DNA from: Gemmataceae bacterium
Lineage (GTDB): Bacteria; Planctomycetota; Planctomycetia; Gemmatales; Gemmataceae
Length of the DNA stretch: 64,000 nucleotides
Assembly (NCBI GenBank): GCA_022842245.1
Contig: JALHPZ010000024.1
Coordinates: 1 to 64,000, forward strand
Direction: 5' to 3'
In this document: positions 1 through 8,119 of the stretch, piece by piece
Position numbering within the stretch: the stretch's first letter is position 1
How the letters are laid out: every line of letters starts with the position of its first letter
Position numbers and translations under genes: made by a program
Notes under the pieces: model-generated
The model's database searches: none
What the model was told of the DNA's origin: nothing
What the model saw: the letters and a program-made list of their open reading frames with translations, nothing else

Positions 1-911
1 AGCGGCGGCTCGGCCGGCTGCGCGACGGCCTCGAGCGCGAGCGAGGCCGCTACCCCCGGCAGCGCACTCGCCACCACGAAGCACGGCCCGAGGCGCGCGG
101 CGTCCGGCGGCGCGTGCCGGGCGAACCGCACGGCACCGGACTGGTCCGCGACGGCGAAGCGCGCGTCCGACAGCCGCAGCGAGCGCAGGAACTCCTGCCG
201 AGTCACTGCGCGCACGCGCAGGGCCGCCAGTTCACGGTCTCCGGCATGCCAGGTCACGGTGTAGGCTCCGGTTCGCCGGGGCCGCGGCGGCGAGGCCATC
301 AACAAGGCTTCCTTCGCCGTCAGCTGCGAGTGCGCCAGCGACACGGGTACAACCTGCTCGGCCGCCGTGGTTTCGCAGCGGACGACGACGCGTACGCCGA
401 GGTTCGCCAGCGGCGCGAGGGCTGTCGGCGACTTCAGCACCAGCGACGTGTGGAATCCCCGACATTGTGCCATCACGAACGTGCGCGCCGCCACCGTGCG
501 ATCCGCGAGTTGAACCGATGTCGTGGCATGCGCGACCGAGAGTTGCGCCAGGAATTCGTTCGCCGATTGGATCGGAACGGCGACGTCGGCGAGGAGCTTG
601 TTGCGCCAGAGGAGTTCGGCGCGCGTGGAGAACTGCGGCGGGGCGAAGCGGAAGGTCAGTCGGTAGCGCAGCGGGTCGGCGTCGTCCTTGCGCAGGTGTT
701 CCGGGGCGAGCGGGGCCTGGCCGGGGATGCGCAGCGCGTAGTCGTCCTTGCGGCGCGCCGCGGGTGGAAGCCGCACGCGGACTTCGACGACGACGGCCTC
801 GGCCGACGCGGGCACGGGCAGGTCGTGCAGCACGAGGCCGGCGATCTCGTGCCGCACGTGCACGGCTGTGGAACCGGGGCGCCCGCGCACGGCGGGGATC
901 AGGTCATTCAT
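1..911 (-). CDS. Hypothetical protein, C-terminally truncated by window edge
   Basis: An open frame runs on the minus strand from an ATG at 911-909 to the window edge with no stop, giving at least 303 residues. The start overlaps the stop of the ThiF-like gene in an ATGA-type arrangement, which argues for translational coupling and fixes the start. The visible protein begins MNDLIPAVRG and is rich in short beta-prone stretches. I see no signal peptide, membrane segment or cysteine cluster. I do not recognise the family. Its position as the last visible gene of a dtd/TIR-like/ThiF minus-strand run suggests it works with the ThiF-like enzyme, but that is inference. Confidence 0.7.
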   Translation of the reverse strand, partial: MNDLIPAVRGRPGSTAVHVRHEIAGLVLHDLPVPASAEAVVVEVRVRLPPAARRKDDYALRIPGQAPLAPEHLRKDDADPLRYRLTFRFAPPQFSTRAELLWRNKLLADVAVPIQSANEFLAQLSVAHATTSVQLADRTVAARTFVMAQCRGFHTSLVLKSPTALAPLANLGVRVVVRCETTAAEQVVPVSLAHSQLTAKEALLMASPPRPRRTGAYTVTWHAGDRELAALRVRAVTRQEFLRSLRLSDARFAVADQSGAVRFARHAPPDAARLGPCFVVASALPGVAASLALEAVAQPAEPP

Positions 912-1716
912 GAGCCAACCGAGCGAGCGCGCGATCGAGGGCCGCATCGAGGTCCTCCCCGGCGGCGGGCGCCGGTTCGGCGGAACAGAGCAAACACTCG
1001 GGCGATTTCGGAACGCGGAAGCGGTGGGCGCGGTACGGTTCGTCGAACACGGCCGGCACGCGGGCGAGTGTGAGGAGCAGCGACGAGAACTCCGGCGGCC
1101 CGCTCAGGAGTTCCAGCGTGCGCAGGGCGTGGAGCGCCGCGATCGCGGCGATGCTGGCCTTGCCGGCCGGGATGCTCGTCTCGGCGGGGCCGATCGGGTT
1201 CGCGTAGTCTGGCGGCGGCGCGGGCGGTCCGTCGTTCGGCCCCTCTCGCTTCAGAAAGCTTGCGATGCAACCGTAGCACGGTCCATCCGGCGCGAACGCG
1301 TGCACCCAGCCGCCGATGCCGCCGGAGAGGACCTCGCCGAGCGTCCACGGCTTGCGGGCGGCGCGCATCAGGTGGTCGAAATGGTACTTCGCCGGCTCGT
1401 TGTCCACGGCGCAGACGCCGACGTCGCACGAGGAAATCATTTCCCGCAGAGTGTCCTGCTCTTTCGGATCGCAGAGATCGACGGCGAGCAACTCGACGAC
1501 GAGATCGGGGCGGATCGCGTGCAGCCACTCCTTCGCGAGATCGGCCTTGAGCCGCCCGAGGTCCGACGGCGGGAACTGGTGGCGGTGGACATTGTGGGCC
1601 TTGTAGACGTCCGGCTCGACGAAGGTGACGCGCCCGATGCGCGGATCGCGTGCGAGGAGATCGAGCACGGCGATCCCGCCGCTGCCGACGCCGGCCTGGA
1701 AGACGTGCGCGCCCAT
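904..1716 (-). CDS. ThiF/HesA/MoeB-family E1-like adenylyltransferase
   Basis: A 270-residue protein of the E1-like superfamily, which activates a partner's C-terminus or a small substrate by adenylation. The N-terminal Rossmann motif is GVGSGG (residues 9-14), followed by an acidic turn (E34-P-D36) and N42/R45/Q47, matching the ATP-binding signature of ThiF/MoeB. Two zinc-type pairs, C147/C150 (CYGC) and C241/C244 (CLLC), match the structural zinc site. It lacks a rhodanese domain and no ThiS/MoaD-like partner lies next to it; moaD is 36 kb away. The substrate therefore cannot be named. A role in a ubiquitin-like or peptide-modification pathway with the overlapping downstream gene is possible but unproven. 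Confidence 0.85.
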   Translation of the reverse strand: MGAHVFQAGVGSGGIAVLDLLARDPRIGRVTFVEPDVYKAHNVHRHQFPPSDLGRLKADLAKEWLHAIRPDLVVELLAVDLCDPKEQDTLREMISSCDVGVCAVDNEPAKYHFDHLMRAARKPWTLGEVLSGGIGGWVHAFAPDGPCYGCIASFLKREGPNDGPPAPPPDYANPIGPAETSIPAGKASIAAIAALHALRTLELLSGPPEFSSLLLTLARVPAVFDEPYRAHRFRVPKSPECLLCSAEPAPAAGEDLDAALDRALARLAHE

Positions 1717-1773
1717 CGTTACCGATTCCTTCCACAGTTTCGACGGTGCTATTCTACACTCGTCGCCGGCTTT

Positions 1774-3273
1774 CTACTCGATCCGGAATGGTTCGATACC
1801 CGGTTCGATTCGCGGCGGAATCCGTTCGGAATGCGGAGTGGGCGGAATGCCGAGCACGAACGATTTGAACGCGCCCACGACGAGGAAGCCGGTAAACGCT
1901 AAGGCGGCAAGCCAGGACACGACCATACCGGTGGCCAGCACGCCGGCGGCCGCATCGGTTGGTCGGATGCCTCTTACTTTGCGGTCGTAGATAGCGAGGA
2001 TCGAGGCGAAGAAACCGCCGAGGAAGACCAGCCCGGGAACGACCGTGATTCCGATCGCATAGTCGGCCGACGAATGCGGGGCCGCGCTGCGGGGAATGCC
2101 GCCCTGGGTTCCGCCGAACCCCATGCACATACCGAAGGAGGCTTGCATGCCGACAAAGCACGCAAGCGACGTCTGCCAGGATGCGAACGGGTACGGCCAG
2201 AGTCGCTTTCGTGGCGGGGCCGCGGGTATACGGAACGGTTCGACGAGTTCGACATCGCAGGCCAACGCCGCGTCGGGTCCCGTGCGAGCGATCGCGGCGA
2301 GCGCGTCGGCGTACTCTTGCGATTGGTTCAGGCGATCGCCGGGCTTGGCGCGTACGACCTGGCAGGCGCCGTCGGGTCCGAAACTCGCGACGAGCTCGCC
2401 CCCCTCATACGACGGTACGCGACCGTCGCTGCGATCGACGAGCGCCGTCCAACGCGCACGCGCTTCCTCCTCATCAACCGGCGGCACCACGAAGACCACG
2501 CGCTCCGGCGGAACCGTCTCCCAGATCTTCCGAAGCTCCCACGCCAGCCCGCCCTCGCCTTCGATTCGACCGAGGATCATGACGACACGTCTGGCCCGCT
2601 TCAGGTACTCTTCGATCTGCGCCTGCCATTCGTCGTCGCCGACGTAGGTCCGCGCCGCGCCGAGCGACGGGAGAAACTCGCCGGGCTTGCCGATGGCGAT
2701 CACCGGACCCGTCACGGCGAACCGTTCCGCCACCACTTGTTCGAAGGTTTGTTGTTCCATCGACGAGTAGGGAACGAACGGCGAGACGGGATCCCGGACG
2801 CCGAAGTTCCGATTGTCATCACTGAATCGGCGGAGCAGGAGGACGGCTTTCCGGGGATCGTCCGTTTCCGCCTGCGCCACGCTCTTCGCCGACATTCGCT
2901 GGCCGAGGTTCCAGAGCGCGCCGCCCAACGCGCCCATCACCGTACCGGCTACGACGCCCCAACAGCCGAATTTCGGTTCCCGCACGCCACCCAACACGAC
3001 AAGGCCGCCGAGAAACATCAAACTCACGCCGGACATGGCGATCAGCCGGCCCACGGTCTGTCGCCCGGTGAGTTCGGCTTCCGATGTCGCGGATACCGGA
3101 TCGATTTCGATTGCCGCGGGCTCGGACGTGACGGAAGCGGTGGACAGGGTGGCTTCCGGTTCGGTTCCACCCGGATCGAGCGCCGCGCCGCACATCTCGC
3201 AATGCAAACCCCGCGGCCGTGGCGTCGGGCTTTTGTTGAACCGCCCGCAGGACGGGCACATCACGATGGGCAT
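1774..3273 (-). CDS. Zinc-ribbon membrane protein with TIR-like Rossmannoid domain
   Basis: A 499-residue protein. I chose the ATG at 3273 (GGAG about 8 nt upstream) over an upstream TTG at 3303. Order of parts: a zinc ribbon (C6, C9, C25, C28), a low-complexity linker, two hydrophobic segments (about 77-96 and 104-122), a globular domain (about 141-340), and two or three further membrane segments (about 375-470). The globular domain carries AIGKPGE (193-199), GAARTYV and a stretch reading RARRVVMILG...GLAWELRKI. This resembles a recurring bacterial domain of unknown function with TIR-like topology. No catalytic function can be assigned. It lies 26 bp after dtd on the same strand. Confidence 0.7.
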   Translation of the reverse strand: MPIVMCPSCGRFNKSPTPRPRGLHCEMCGAALDPGGTEPEATLSTASVTSEPAAIEIDPVSATSEAELTGRQTVGRLIAMSGVSLMFLGGLVVLGGVREPKFGCWGVVAGTVMGALGGALWNLGQRMSAKSVAQAETDDPRKAVLLLRRFSDDNRNFGVRDPVSPFVPYSSMEQQTFEQVVAERFAVTGPVIAIGKPGEFLPSLGAARTYVGDDEWQAQIEEYLKRARRVVMILGRIEGEGGLAWELRKIWETVPPERVVFVVPPVDEEEARARWTALVDRSDGRVPSYEGGELVASFGPDGACQVVRAKPGDRLNQSQEYADALAAIARTGPDAALACDVELVEPFRIPAAPPRKRLWPYPFASWQTSLACFVGMQASFGMCMGFGGTQGGIPRSAAPHSSADYAIGITVVPGLVFLGGFFASILAIYDRKVRGIRPTDAAAGVLATGMVVSWLAALAFTGFLVVGAFKSFVLGIPPTPHSERIPPRIEPGIEPFRIE

Positions 3274-3299
3274 GCGACGCTCCGGGTTTGATCGACGAT

Positions 3300-3746
3300 T
3301 CAACCAGCCCGCGAATCCACCACCATCGTCACCGGGCCGTCATTGACGAGGTGGACCAGCATGTCGGCGCCGAAGACGCCGCAGGACACGGGAATGCCAA
3401 AGCTTCGCAGACCGTCGACGAACGCCTGGTAGAGCGGCTCCGCCACCTCCGGCCGGGCGGCGCCGACGAAACTCGGGCGGCGGCCCTTTGAGCAATCGCC
3501 GTAGAGAGTGAACTGGCTGACCGCGAGGACGGCTCCGCCGATGTCCAGAACGGAGCGGTTCATCTTGCCGTCGTCGTCCTCGAAGCAGCGGAGGTGGGCG
3601 ACCTTTTCGGCGAGCCACTCGGCGTCGGCGGGAGTATCGGTGGGGGCGACGCCGAGGAGCGCGAGCCAGCCGCGATCGATCGCGCCGACGGTCTCACCGG
3701 CGACGACGACCCTGGCTGATGTAACCCGTTGCAGGACGATACGCAT
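3300..3746 (-). CDS. dtd: D-aminoacyl-tRNA deacylase
   Basis: A 148-residue cytoplasmic enzyme that removes D-amino acids (and misacylated glycine) from tRNA, recycling the tRNA. Length and sequence match the Dtd family. It begins MRIVLQRVTSARV and has the conserved SQFTLYGD motif (about residues 78-85) and the cross-subunit NDGPVT motif near the C-terminus; both form the active site at the dimer interface. It is the first gene of a minus-strand run and is divergent from dedA across about 90 bp. Confidence 0.96.
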   Translation of the reverse strand: MRIVLQRVTSARVVVAGETVGAIDRGWLALLGVAPTDTPADAEWLAEKVAHLRCFEDDDGKMNRSVLDIGGAVLAVSQFTLYGDCSKGRRPSFVGAARPEVAEPLYQAFVDGLRSFGIPVSCGVFGADMLVHLVNDGPVTMVVDSRAG

Positions 3747-3835
3747 GGAGTTCCCCGATTGCCCTTCCCGGCTCCTTCATGTTTACTGTAGCGTAAGACC
3801 GTTCCGAACGACCCGCGCCGGCGCGAGAGCCGCGA

Positions 3836-4663
3836 ATGATCGAGAGTTTCGCCAAATACGGCTACGTCGGGATCTTCAGCGCGATCATCGCGACGGGGTT
3901 CGGGCTGCCAATGCCGGAAGAACTGCCGGTCCTGTTCTCCGGTGTACTCGTCGGCCACGGGGATACGCTCGCGCCCGGCATGACCGAGTTGCCGCACGAC
4001 CGCCTGCGCTGGTGGATCATGCTGCCGGTGGTGATCCTCGCCGTCGTGGTGGGCGACGGTCTGCTGTACGGCGTCGGTCGACTCTGGGGCCAGCGCCTGC
4101 TCAACAACGCCTGGGTCCAGCGCAAGATCCTCTCGCCGGAGAAGCGCGCCGTCATCGAACGCGAATTCCAGCAGCGCGGCGTCATGATCCTGCTCACCGC
4201 CCGCCTTACGCCCGGCATTCGCACGCCGATCTTCCTGATGGCCGGCATCCTCCGCGTCTCCTTCACCCGCTTCCTCATTGCCGACGGACTCTACGCCATC
4301 CCCGGCGTCATGGTCATGTTCTGGCTCGCCTACTTCCTCACCGACCAGGTGCTGGACGTCTTCCACCAGATCGAACAATACAAGCAGCTCCTCGTCTTCG
4401 GCATCCTCTGCGCCGTCGGTGGCGTCATCCTGTACCGGCTGCTGATCAACCGCCGCGTGACGACGGGCGAGTCGAAGGACGTGCCGATGATCGTGAAGCC
4501 GGTGGAGAAGGTGACGGAGGCGGTGGAGCACGTGGTGGAGAAGGCATTCGACGTGGTGGTGCACATGGGCCACGCCGAGGAGAAGCCGAAGGCGGAAGAA
4601 TCGAAGCCGCCGGAGTCCGCGCCGGCACCAACCGCTCCGACGAAGCAAGTCACGCCGGGATGA
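3836..4663 (+). CDS. DedA/VTT-domain membrane protein
   Basis: A 275-residue inner-membrane protein of the DedA (SNARE-associated, VTT) family, members of which act as lipid flippases/scramblases and support envelope homeostasis. It has the N-terminal re-entrant region with PMPEELPV, the central RLTPGIRTPIF stretch containing the family's conserved Arg/Pro/Gly residues, and hydrophobic spans at about 8-30, 58-80, 140-165 and 180-200. The C-terminal 60 residues are hydrophilic, rich in Pro, Glu, Lys and Ala, and probably disordered. The next gene, acpH, follows after 29 bp and may be co-transcribed. Confidence 0.9.
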   Translation: MIESFAKYGYVGIFSAIIATGFGLPMPEELPVLFSGVLVGHGDTLAPGMTELPHDRLRWWIMLPVVILAVVVGDGLLYGVGRLWGQRLLNNAWVQRKILSPEKRAVIEREFQQRGVMILLTARLTPGIRTPIFLMAGILRVSFTRFLIADGLYAIPGVMVMFWLAYFLTDQVLDVFHQIEQYKQLLVFGILCAVGGVILYRLLINRRVTTGESKDVPMIVKPVEKVTEAVEHVVEKAFDVVVHMGHAEEKPKAEESKPPESAPAPTAPTKQVTPG

Positions 4664-4692
4664 GATCCGTTTGTTAGTGGGGAAGGATATCG

Positions 4693-5286
4693 ATGAACTT
4701 CCTCGCCCACCTGCACCTGGCCCCCGATTCGCCCGACGAACGCGTCGGATCGGTTGTCGCCGATTTCGTCAAAGGCCCCGACTTTCTCGCCCTGCCGCCG
4801 GCCATCCAGCGCGGCGTGCGCCAGCATCGCGCGGTCGACGCCTTCACCGACCGGCACGCCCGCGTGCAGCGCAGCATCGTCCGCATCAGCAAGAACTGGG
4901 GATGGTTCTCCGGTATCATCGTCGATGTCTATTACGACCACTTGCTCGCTCGCGATTGGAGCCGCTACGCGCACGAACCGTTGCGCGGGTTCGCCGACCG
5001 GATGTACGCGATCCTCGGTGCGCACGCGCCGGCGCTGCCGATGCCGGGCCGGGGATTCGTCGAATGGTTCGTGACCGACGATCGGCTCTGGCGCTATCGC
5101 ACGCCGGACGGCATCGAAGATACCTTGAGACGGCTGTCTCGCCGCATCGCCGAGCGTATCCCGAATCGCGCGGTGAAACTACACGACGCGATGCCGGATT
5201 TGATCGCCAATGACGCGGGACTGGAAGACGACTTCCGTGCGTTCTACCCGGAGTTGATGGCTTTCGCGAATGCCTGGACCGCCTAG
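4693..5286 (+). CDS. acpH: Acyl-carrier-protein phosphodiesterase-like protein
   Basis: A 197-residue protein of the AcpH family, which hydrolyses the 4'-phosphopantetheine arm from holo-ACP. The N-terminus MNFLAHLHLA is diagnostic. Further conserved elements are VADFVKG (about 20-26), RQHRAVDAFTD (about 44-54) and the metal-ligand-like DVYYDHLLA (about 78-86). Length fits the family. A GGAAGG ribosome-binding site precedes the ATG. It lies directly downstream of the DedA gene, so a lipid-metabolism association is plausible. Confidence 0.92.
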   Translation: MNFLAHLHLAPDSPDERVGSVVADFVKGPDFLALPPAIQRGVRQHRAVDAFTDRHARVQRSIVRISKNWGWFSGIIVDVYYDHLLARDWSRYAHEPLRGFADRMYAILGAHAPALPMPGRGFVEWFVTDDRLWRYRTPDGIEDTLRRLSRRIAERIPNRAVKLHDAMPDLIANDAGLEDDFRAFYPELMAFANAWTA

Positions 5287-5317
5287 CGGCGAAGCCCCTC
5301 GGCTCGCCGCCCGACGA

Positions 5318-7324
5318 TCACTTCTTTTCGTTGACGAGCTTGTTCAAACCGATGCGCGCATCGTCCTCGATCACGCGGATCAGCTCCTTCAGTTTCTCCA
5401 TTTCGGCGAGCGTCTTGGCGCCTTCTTCGGTGGTGCCGTCGGTGTCCGCGACCATCTTGCCGAGGGCGGAGTAGGTCGGCTCGAAGGAATTCAAGAGTTT
5501 CCGCAGTCCGAGCTTGTCCGACTTGCGCACGAGGATCTCGATCGCCTTCTTGGTCGGAAAGGCGTTTTCGCGGAATTCGTCGTACGTCTTCGAGGCGGCC
5601 CATTTCTTCATCGCGTCCCGCGCCTTGCGGTGCTCATCGTCCTTCGGCGTCCACTCGGCCTGCAGCTTCTCGCGCTCGTCCTTCACCGCCTGGTTGCCCG
5701 GCACGAGGTTGATGAGCTTCTCCAGCGACTCGAGCGCCTCCGGGATGTCGCCGCGGGCGCGGAACTCCTTGATGCGCTCGGCGAGTTCCTTGGCGCGGAA
5801 CTCGGCTTCGAGCTTGCTCGGATCGTCGGACTTCTTCGCCACCTCGTCCAGCAGGCCCATCGTCTTGTTCAACGATTCGATCCCCTTCTCGACGGCGGCG
5901 AGCTGCTTCTCGCCGGCGTCGAGGATCTTCTTGATGGTCTCCTCGCCGGCGCGGGGGCGCTCGCGGAGTTGCTTGAGTTCGTCGGTGAGCACGCGGTGCG
6001 CTTCGATGACGGCGGCCTGCCCGCTGGAGGCCGTGGTGAGCGCGTCGCGGTTCTTGCTGATATCGAGAAATTTGTTCACTTTCTCGAAGAGGGCGCGCTG
6101 GGACAGTACGAGGTCGGCCACCTTGGTGCGGTAGCCGTTGCATTCGTTGGCGAAGGCCGCGCGTTCCTCGTCTTCGGCCTTCACTTCGAATCGGAGCAGG
6201 ACCGGGTCTTCGGAGAGGACGGGGACGGGGAAGAGTTCGATGCGTCCGCCTTCGAGGCCGACCTGGATGCAGGCGACGTTGTTGAAGACGCGGCCGGAGC
6301 GGTAGGTGCCGGATTCGTACTTGAGGATGTCTTCGGGGCCGGGCTGGGCGTTGAAGTCGAGATCGGTGCCGGTCACCTGGATCAGCGACCCTTTGACGTG
6401 GGGCGCGCCGTCCTGGCCGACGAGGCGCAGCTTCACCTTGGCCTCGATCGTGGCGAGTTTCATGGCCCGCAGGCCGATCCGCCGCCGGGCGTCGCGCGCG
6501 AGGCTGTCCCGCATCCACGGGTCCTTGAAGCGCGAGAGCACCGCGCACTTGGCCGCGCCCGTGTCGTCCGGCTTTTCCTCCACTTTCAGGAGCGTGTAGG
6601 AATACGGCACGCCCGTGCGCATCTTCGGCAACTCGCCTCGGAAATCCTTCGGCAGCGGGTTCTTGGGATCCGCCGGTCGTGTGACTTCGCGGATTGCCGA
6701 CACGATCAGCACGTCGCCTTTCTTTACCCACTTGCTCGGCGGCGCGAGCGCAGAACCACGGAAGGTGACGATCATGTGCTCGTCGTCGGCGGGGATGGTC
6801 GACAGCGTTCCGACGGGGCCGAAGTCGGGTTCGACGAGCAGGGCGGCCACGCGGGCGAGGGTATCCACGGCGCGGCAGGTCTGCTTTCGGAGGATTGGCG
6901 AAGGGATGCCGGTGAAGCCGTCGAGTTGGCGGGCGGCGAGTTGGAAGACGCCGTCTTTGTAGTCGACGGTGAGGACATGAGTCTTGATTCCGGAAAGTTC
7001 GCGGGTGGGGTCGGGTTCCAGCGCGGACCAGCCGCGTTCGACAAAGGCTTTGAGGATGGCGTGCTTGTCGTCGACGCTGTGGGTGAAGTCGACGACTTCG
7101 ACTTCGCCGGCGGTGTCCAGCGTGGCCTGCAGGGCGGCGCGGAGCTCCCGCGCGAGCTGCTGGCGGACCGTGGCGGAGAGGATGGGGTGGTCGGCACAGC
7201 GCAGGCCGATTTGCCAGCGATACGGCGCGTTGGGTTCGGGGTCGAGCGGGGCGCGGGTTTGCGCCGGCGCGAAAGGCGCGCACAGAATAACCGGGAAAAT
7301 CGCGACGATTGCGCGGTACGACAT
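5318..7324 (-). CDS. Secreted hypothetical protein with long C-terminal coiled coil
   Basis: A 668-residue protein with a Sec signal peptide (about residues 1-22, cleaving after APAQ). The first 330 residues look globular and beta-rich; this part contains phrases such as KWVKKGDVLIV that recall a SH3-like or LysM-adjacent secreted domain, but no family is recognised. Residues about 400-640 are Lys/Glu/Ala/Leu-rich and predicted coiled coil, with one region (about 520-560) reading like a TPR-type helix pair. It probably acts in the periplasm or paryphoplasm. It is divergent from the SRPBCC gene across 96 bp. Confidence 0.75.
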   Translation of the reverse strand: MSYRAIVAIFPVILCAPFAPAQTRAPLDPEPNAPYRWQIGLRCADHPILSATVRQQLARELRAALQATLDTAGEVEVVDFTHSVDDKHAILKAFVERGWSALEPDPTRELSGIKTHVLTVDYKDGVFQLAARQLDGFTGIPSPILRKQTCRAVDTLARVAALLVEPDFGPVGTLSTIPADDEHMIVTFRGSALAPPSKWVKKGDVLIVSAIREVTRPADPKNPLPKDFRGELPKMRTGVPYSYTLLKVEEKPDDTGAAKCAVLSRFKDPWMRDSLARDARRRIGLRAMKLATIEAKVKLRLVGQDGAPHVKGSLIQVTGTDLDFNAQPGPEDILKYESGTYRSGRVFNNVACIQVGLEGGRIELFPVPVLSEDPVLLRFEVKAEDEERAAFANECNGYRTKVADLVLSQRALFEKVNKFLDISKNRDALTTASSGQAAVIEAHRVLTDELKQLRERPRAGEETIKKILDAGEKQLAAVEKGIESLNKTMGLLDEVAKKSDDPSKLEAEFRAKELAERIKEFRARGDIPEALESLEKLINLVPGNQAVKDEREKLQAEWTPKDDEHRKARDAMKKWAASKTYDEFRENAFPTKKAIEILVRKSDKLGLRKLLNSFEPTYSALGKMVADTDGTTEEGAKTLAEMEKLKELIRVIEDDARIGLNKLVNEKK

Positions 7325-7420
7325 GGTTCCCCCGATCCCGTTGGTAAGCTAAGGTATGGGTAGTGTACCGCGCTCGCGGCCGCCCCGCCCGCTGGATTGT
7401 TCAACGTCGAGACCGCCAGA

Positions 7421-8005
7421 ATGTTGAATCCCCGGTTGATGAAGCCCGCCCAGAATTACCAGGTTGGTTTTGAAGTGACCGTGCGCGCCCCGCGTGAGCG
7501 CGTCTGGTCGGCTCTCGTCGACGAAACCTCCAACTGGTGGCCGAAGGATTTCTTCTCCGCGGAGCATCCCGAAGGGTTCGTGATCGAGCCACATCTGGGC
7601 GGGCGCGTGTATGAAGCGTGGCACGGCGGCGGCGGCGTGCTGTGGGGCACGGTCGTCGTCTGGTCGCCGGGCTACCGCATGACGTGGGCGTGCGAAATGT
7701 ATCCGGACTGGACCGGTCCGGGGCGGTCGTTCGTGACATTCGACCTGGAGGAGCAGGGCGCGGAAACTCTGATGAAGGTGAGCGACGCGGGGATTTGCAT
7801 CAGTGCGGCCCAAGCGGCCACGAGCTTGGGCAATGGCTGGCAGAAGTTGATCGGCACACACTTCAAGAGCTACGTGGAGGCGGCGATCTGGGCGGGACCG
7901 CCGGCGTTCGATTCGGGTCGGCTGAACGTCCACTTCGAGATGCGTCCGGTGCCGAACGGGAACGGACACGGCAGTGGCCGGGTTCCTCCGCCGCGGTCGC
8001 GGTAA
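7421..8005 (+). CDS. SRPBCC (START/AHSA1-like) domain protein
   Basis: A protein of about 194 residues with the helix-grip fold used to bind hydrophobic ligands (polyketide cyclase/AHSA1 group). The opening is typical: a strand VGFEVTVRAPRERVWSALVD, then FVIEPHLGGRVYE, WGTVVVWSPGYRMTW and a C-terminal helix NGWQKLIGTHFKSYV. The ligand is unknown. I start at the ATG at 7421; a TTG at 7397 and an ATG at 7439 are alternatives, and none has a strong ribosome-binding site. It converges on the Cys-rich gene across a strong hairpin. Confidence 0.85.
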   Translation: MLNPRLMKPAQNYQVGFEVTVRAPRERVWSALVDETSNWWPKDFFSAEHPEGFVIEPHLGGRVYEAWHGGGGVLWGTVVVWSPGYRMTWACEMYPDWTGPGRSFVTFDLEEQGAETLMKVSDAGICISAAQAATSLGNGWQKLIGTHFKSYVEAAIWAGPPAFDSGRLNVHFEMRPVPNGNGHGSGRVPPPRSR

Positions 8006-8024
8006 CAAATCCGTTCCCCATTAA

Positions 8025-8070
8025 ACACCGAAACCCCGCTTGGCGGGGGGCGCCAAGCGGGGTCCGGTGT
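8025..8070. terminator. Bidirectional hairpin between convergent genes
   Basis: A perfect 12-bp stem (8034-8045 with 8051-8062) around a five-G loop is extended by a second 6-bp block (8025-8030 with 8065-8070). It sits in the 114 bp between two convergent genes. No T-tract follows on either strand, so termination is inferred from position and stability. Confidence 0.65.
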
Positions 8071-8119
8071 GGGTTGCGGGGAGGGCGGACGGGTGTGCCC
8101 TCACCGCGGGAGTGACAGT

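Noticed and set aside
904..1716. Assigning the ThiF-like protein as MoeB partner of MoaD
   Set aside because: moaD lies 36 kb away and the protein's neighbours are unrelated to molybdenum cofactor synthesis.
5270..7363. 697-residue plus-strand open frame antisense to the secreted coiled-coil protein
   Set aside because: It mirrors the real minus-strand gene in a GC-rich genome; composition is Val/Leu/Gly/Arg shadow-like, with no start signal or family motif.
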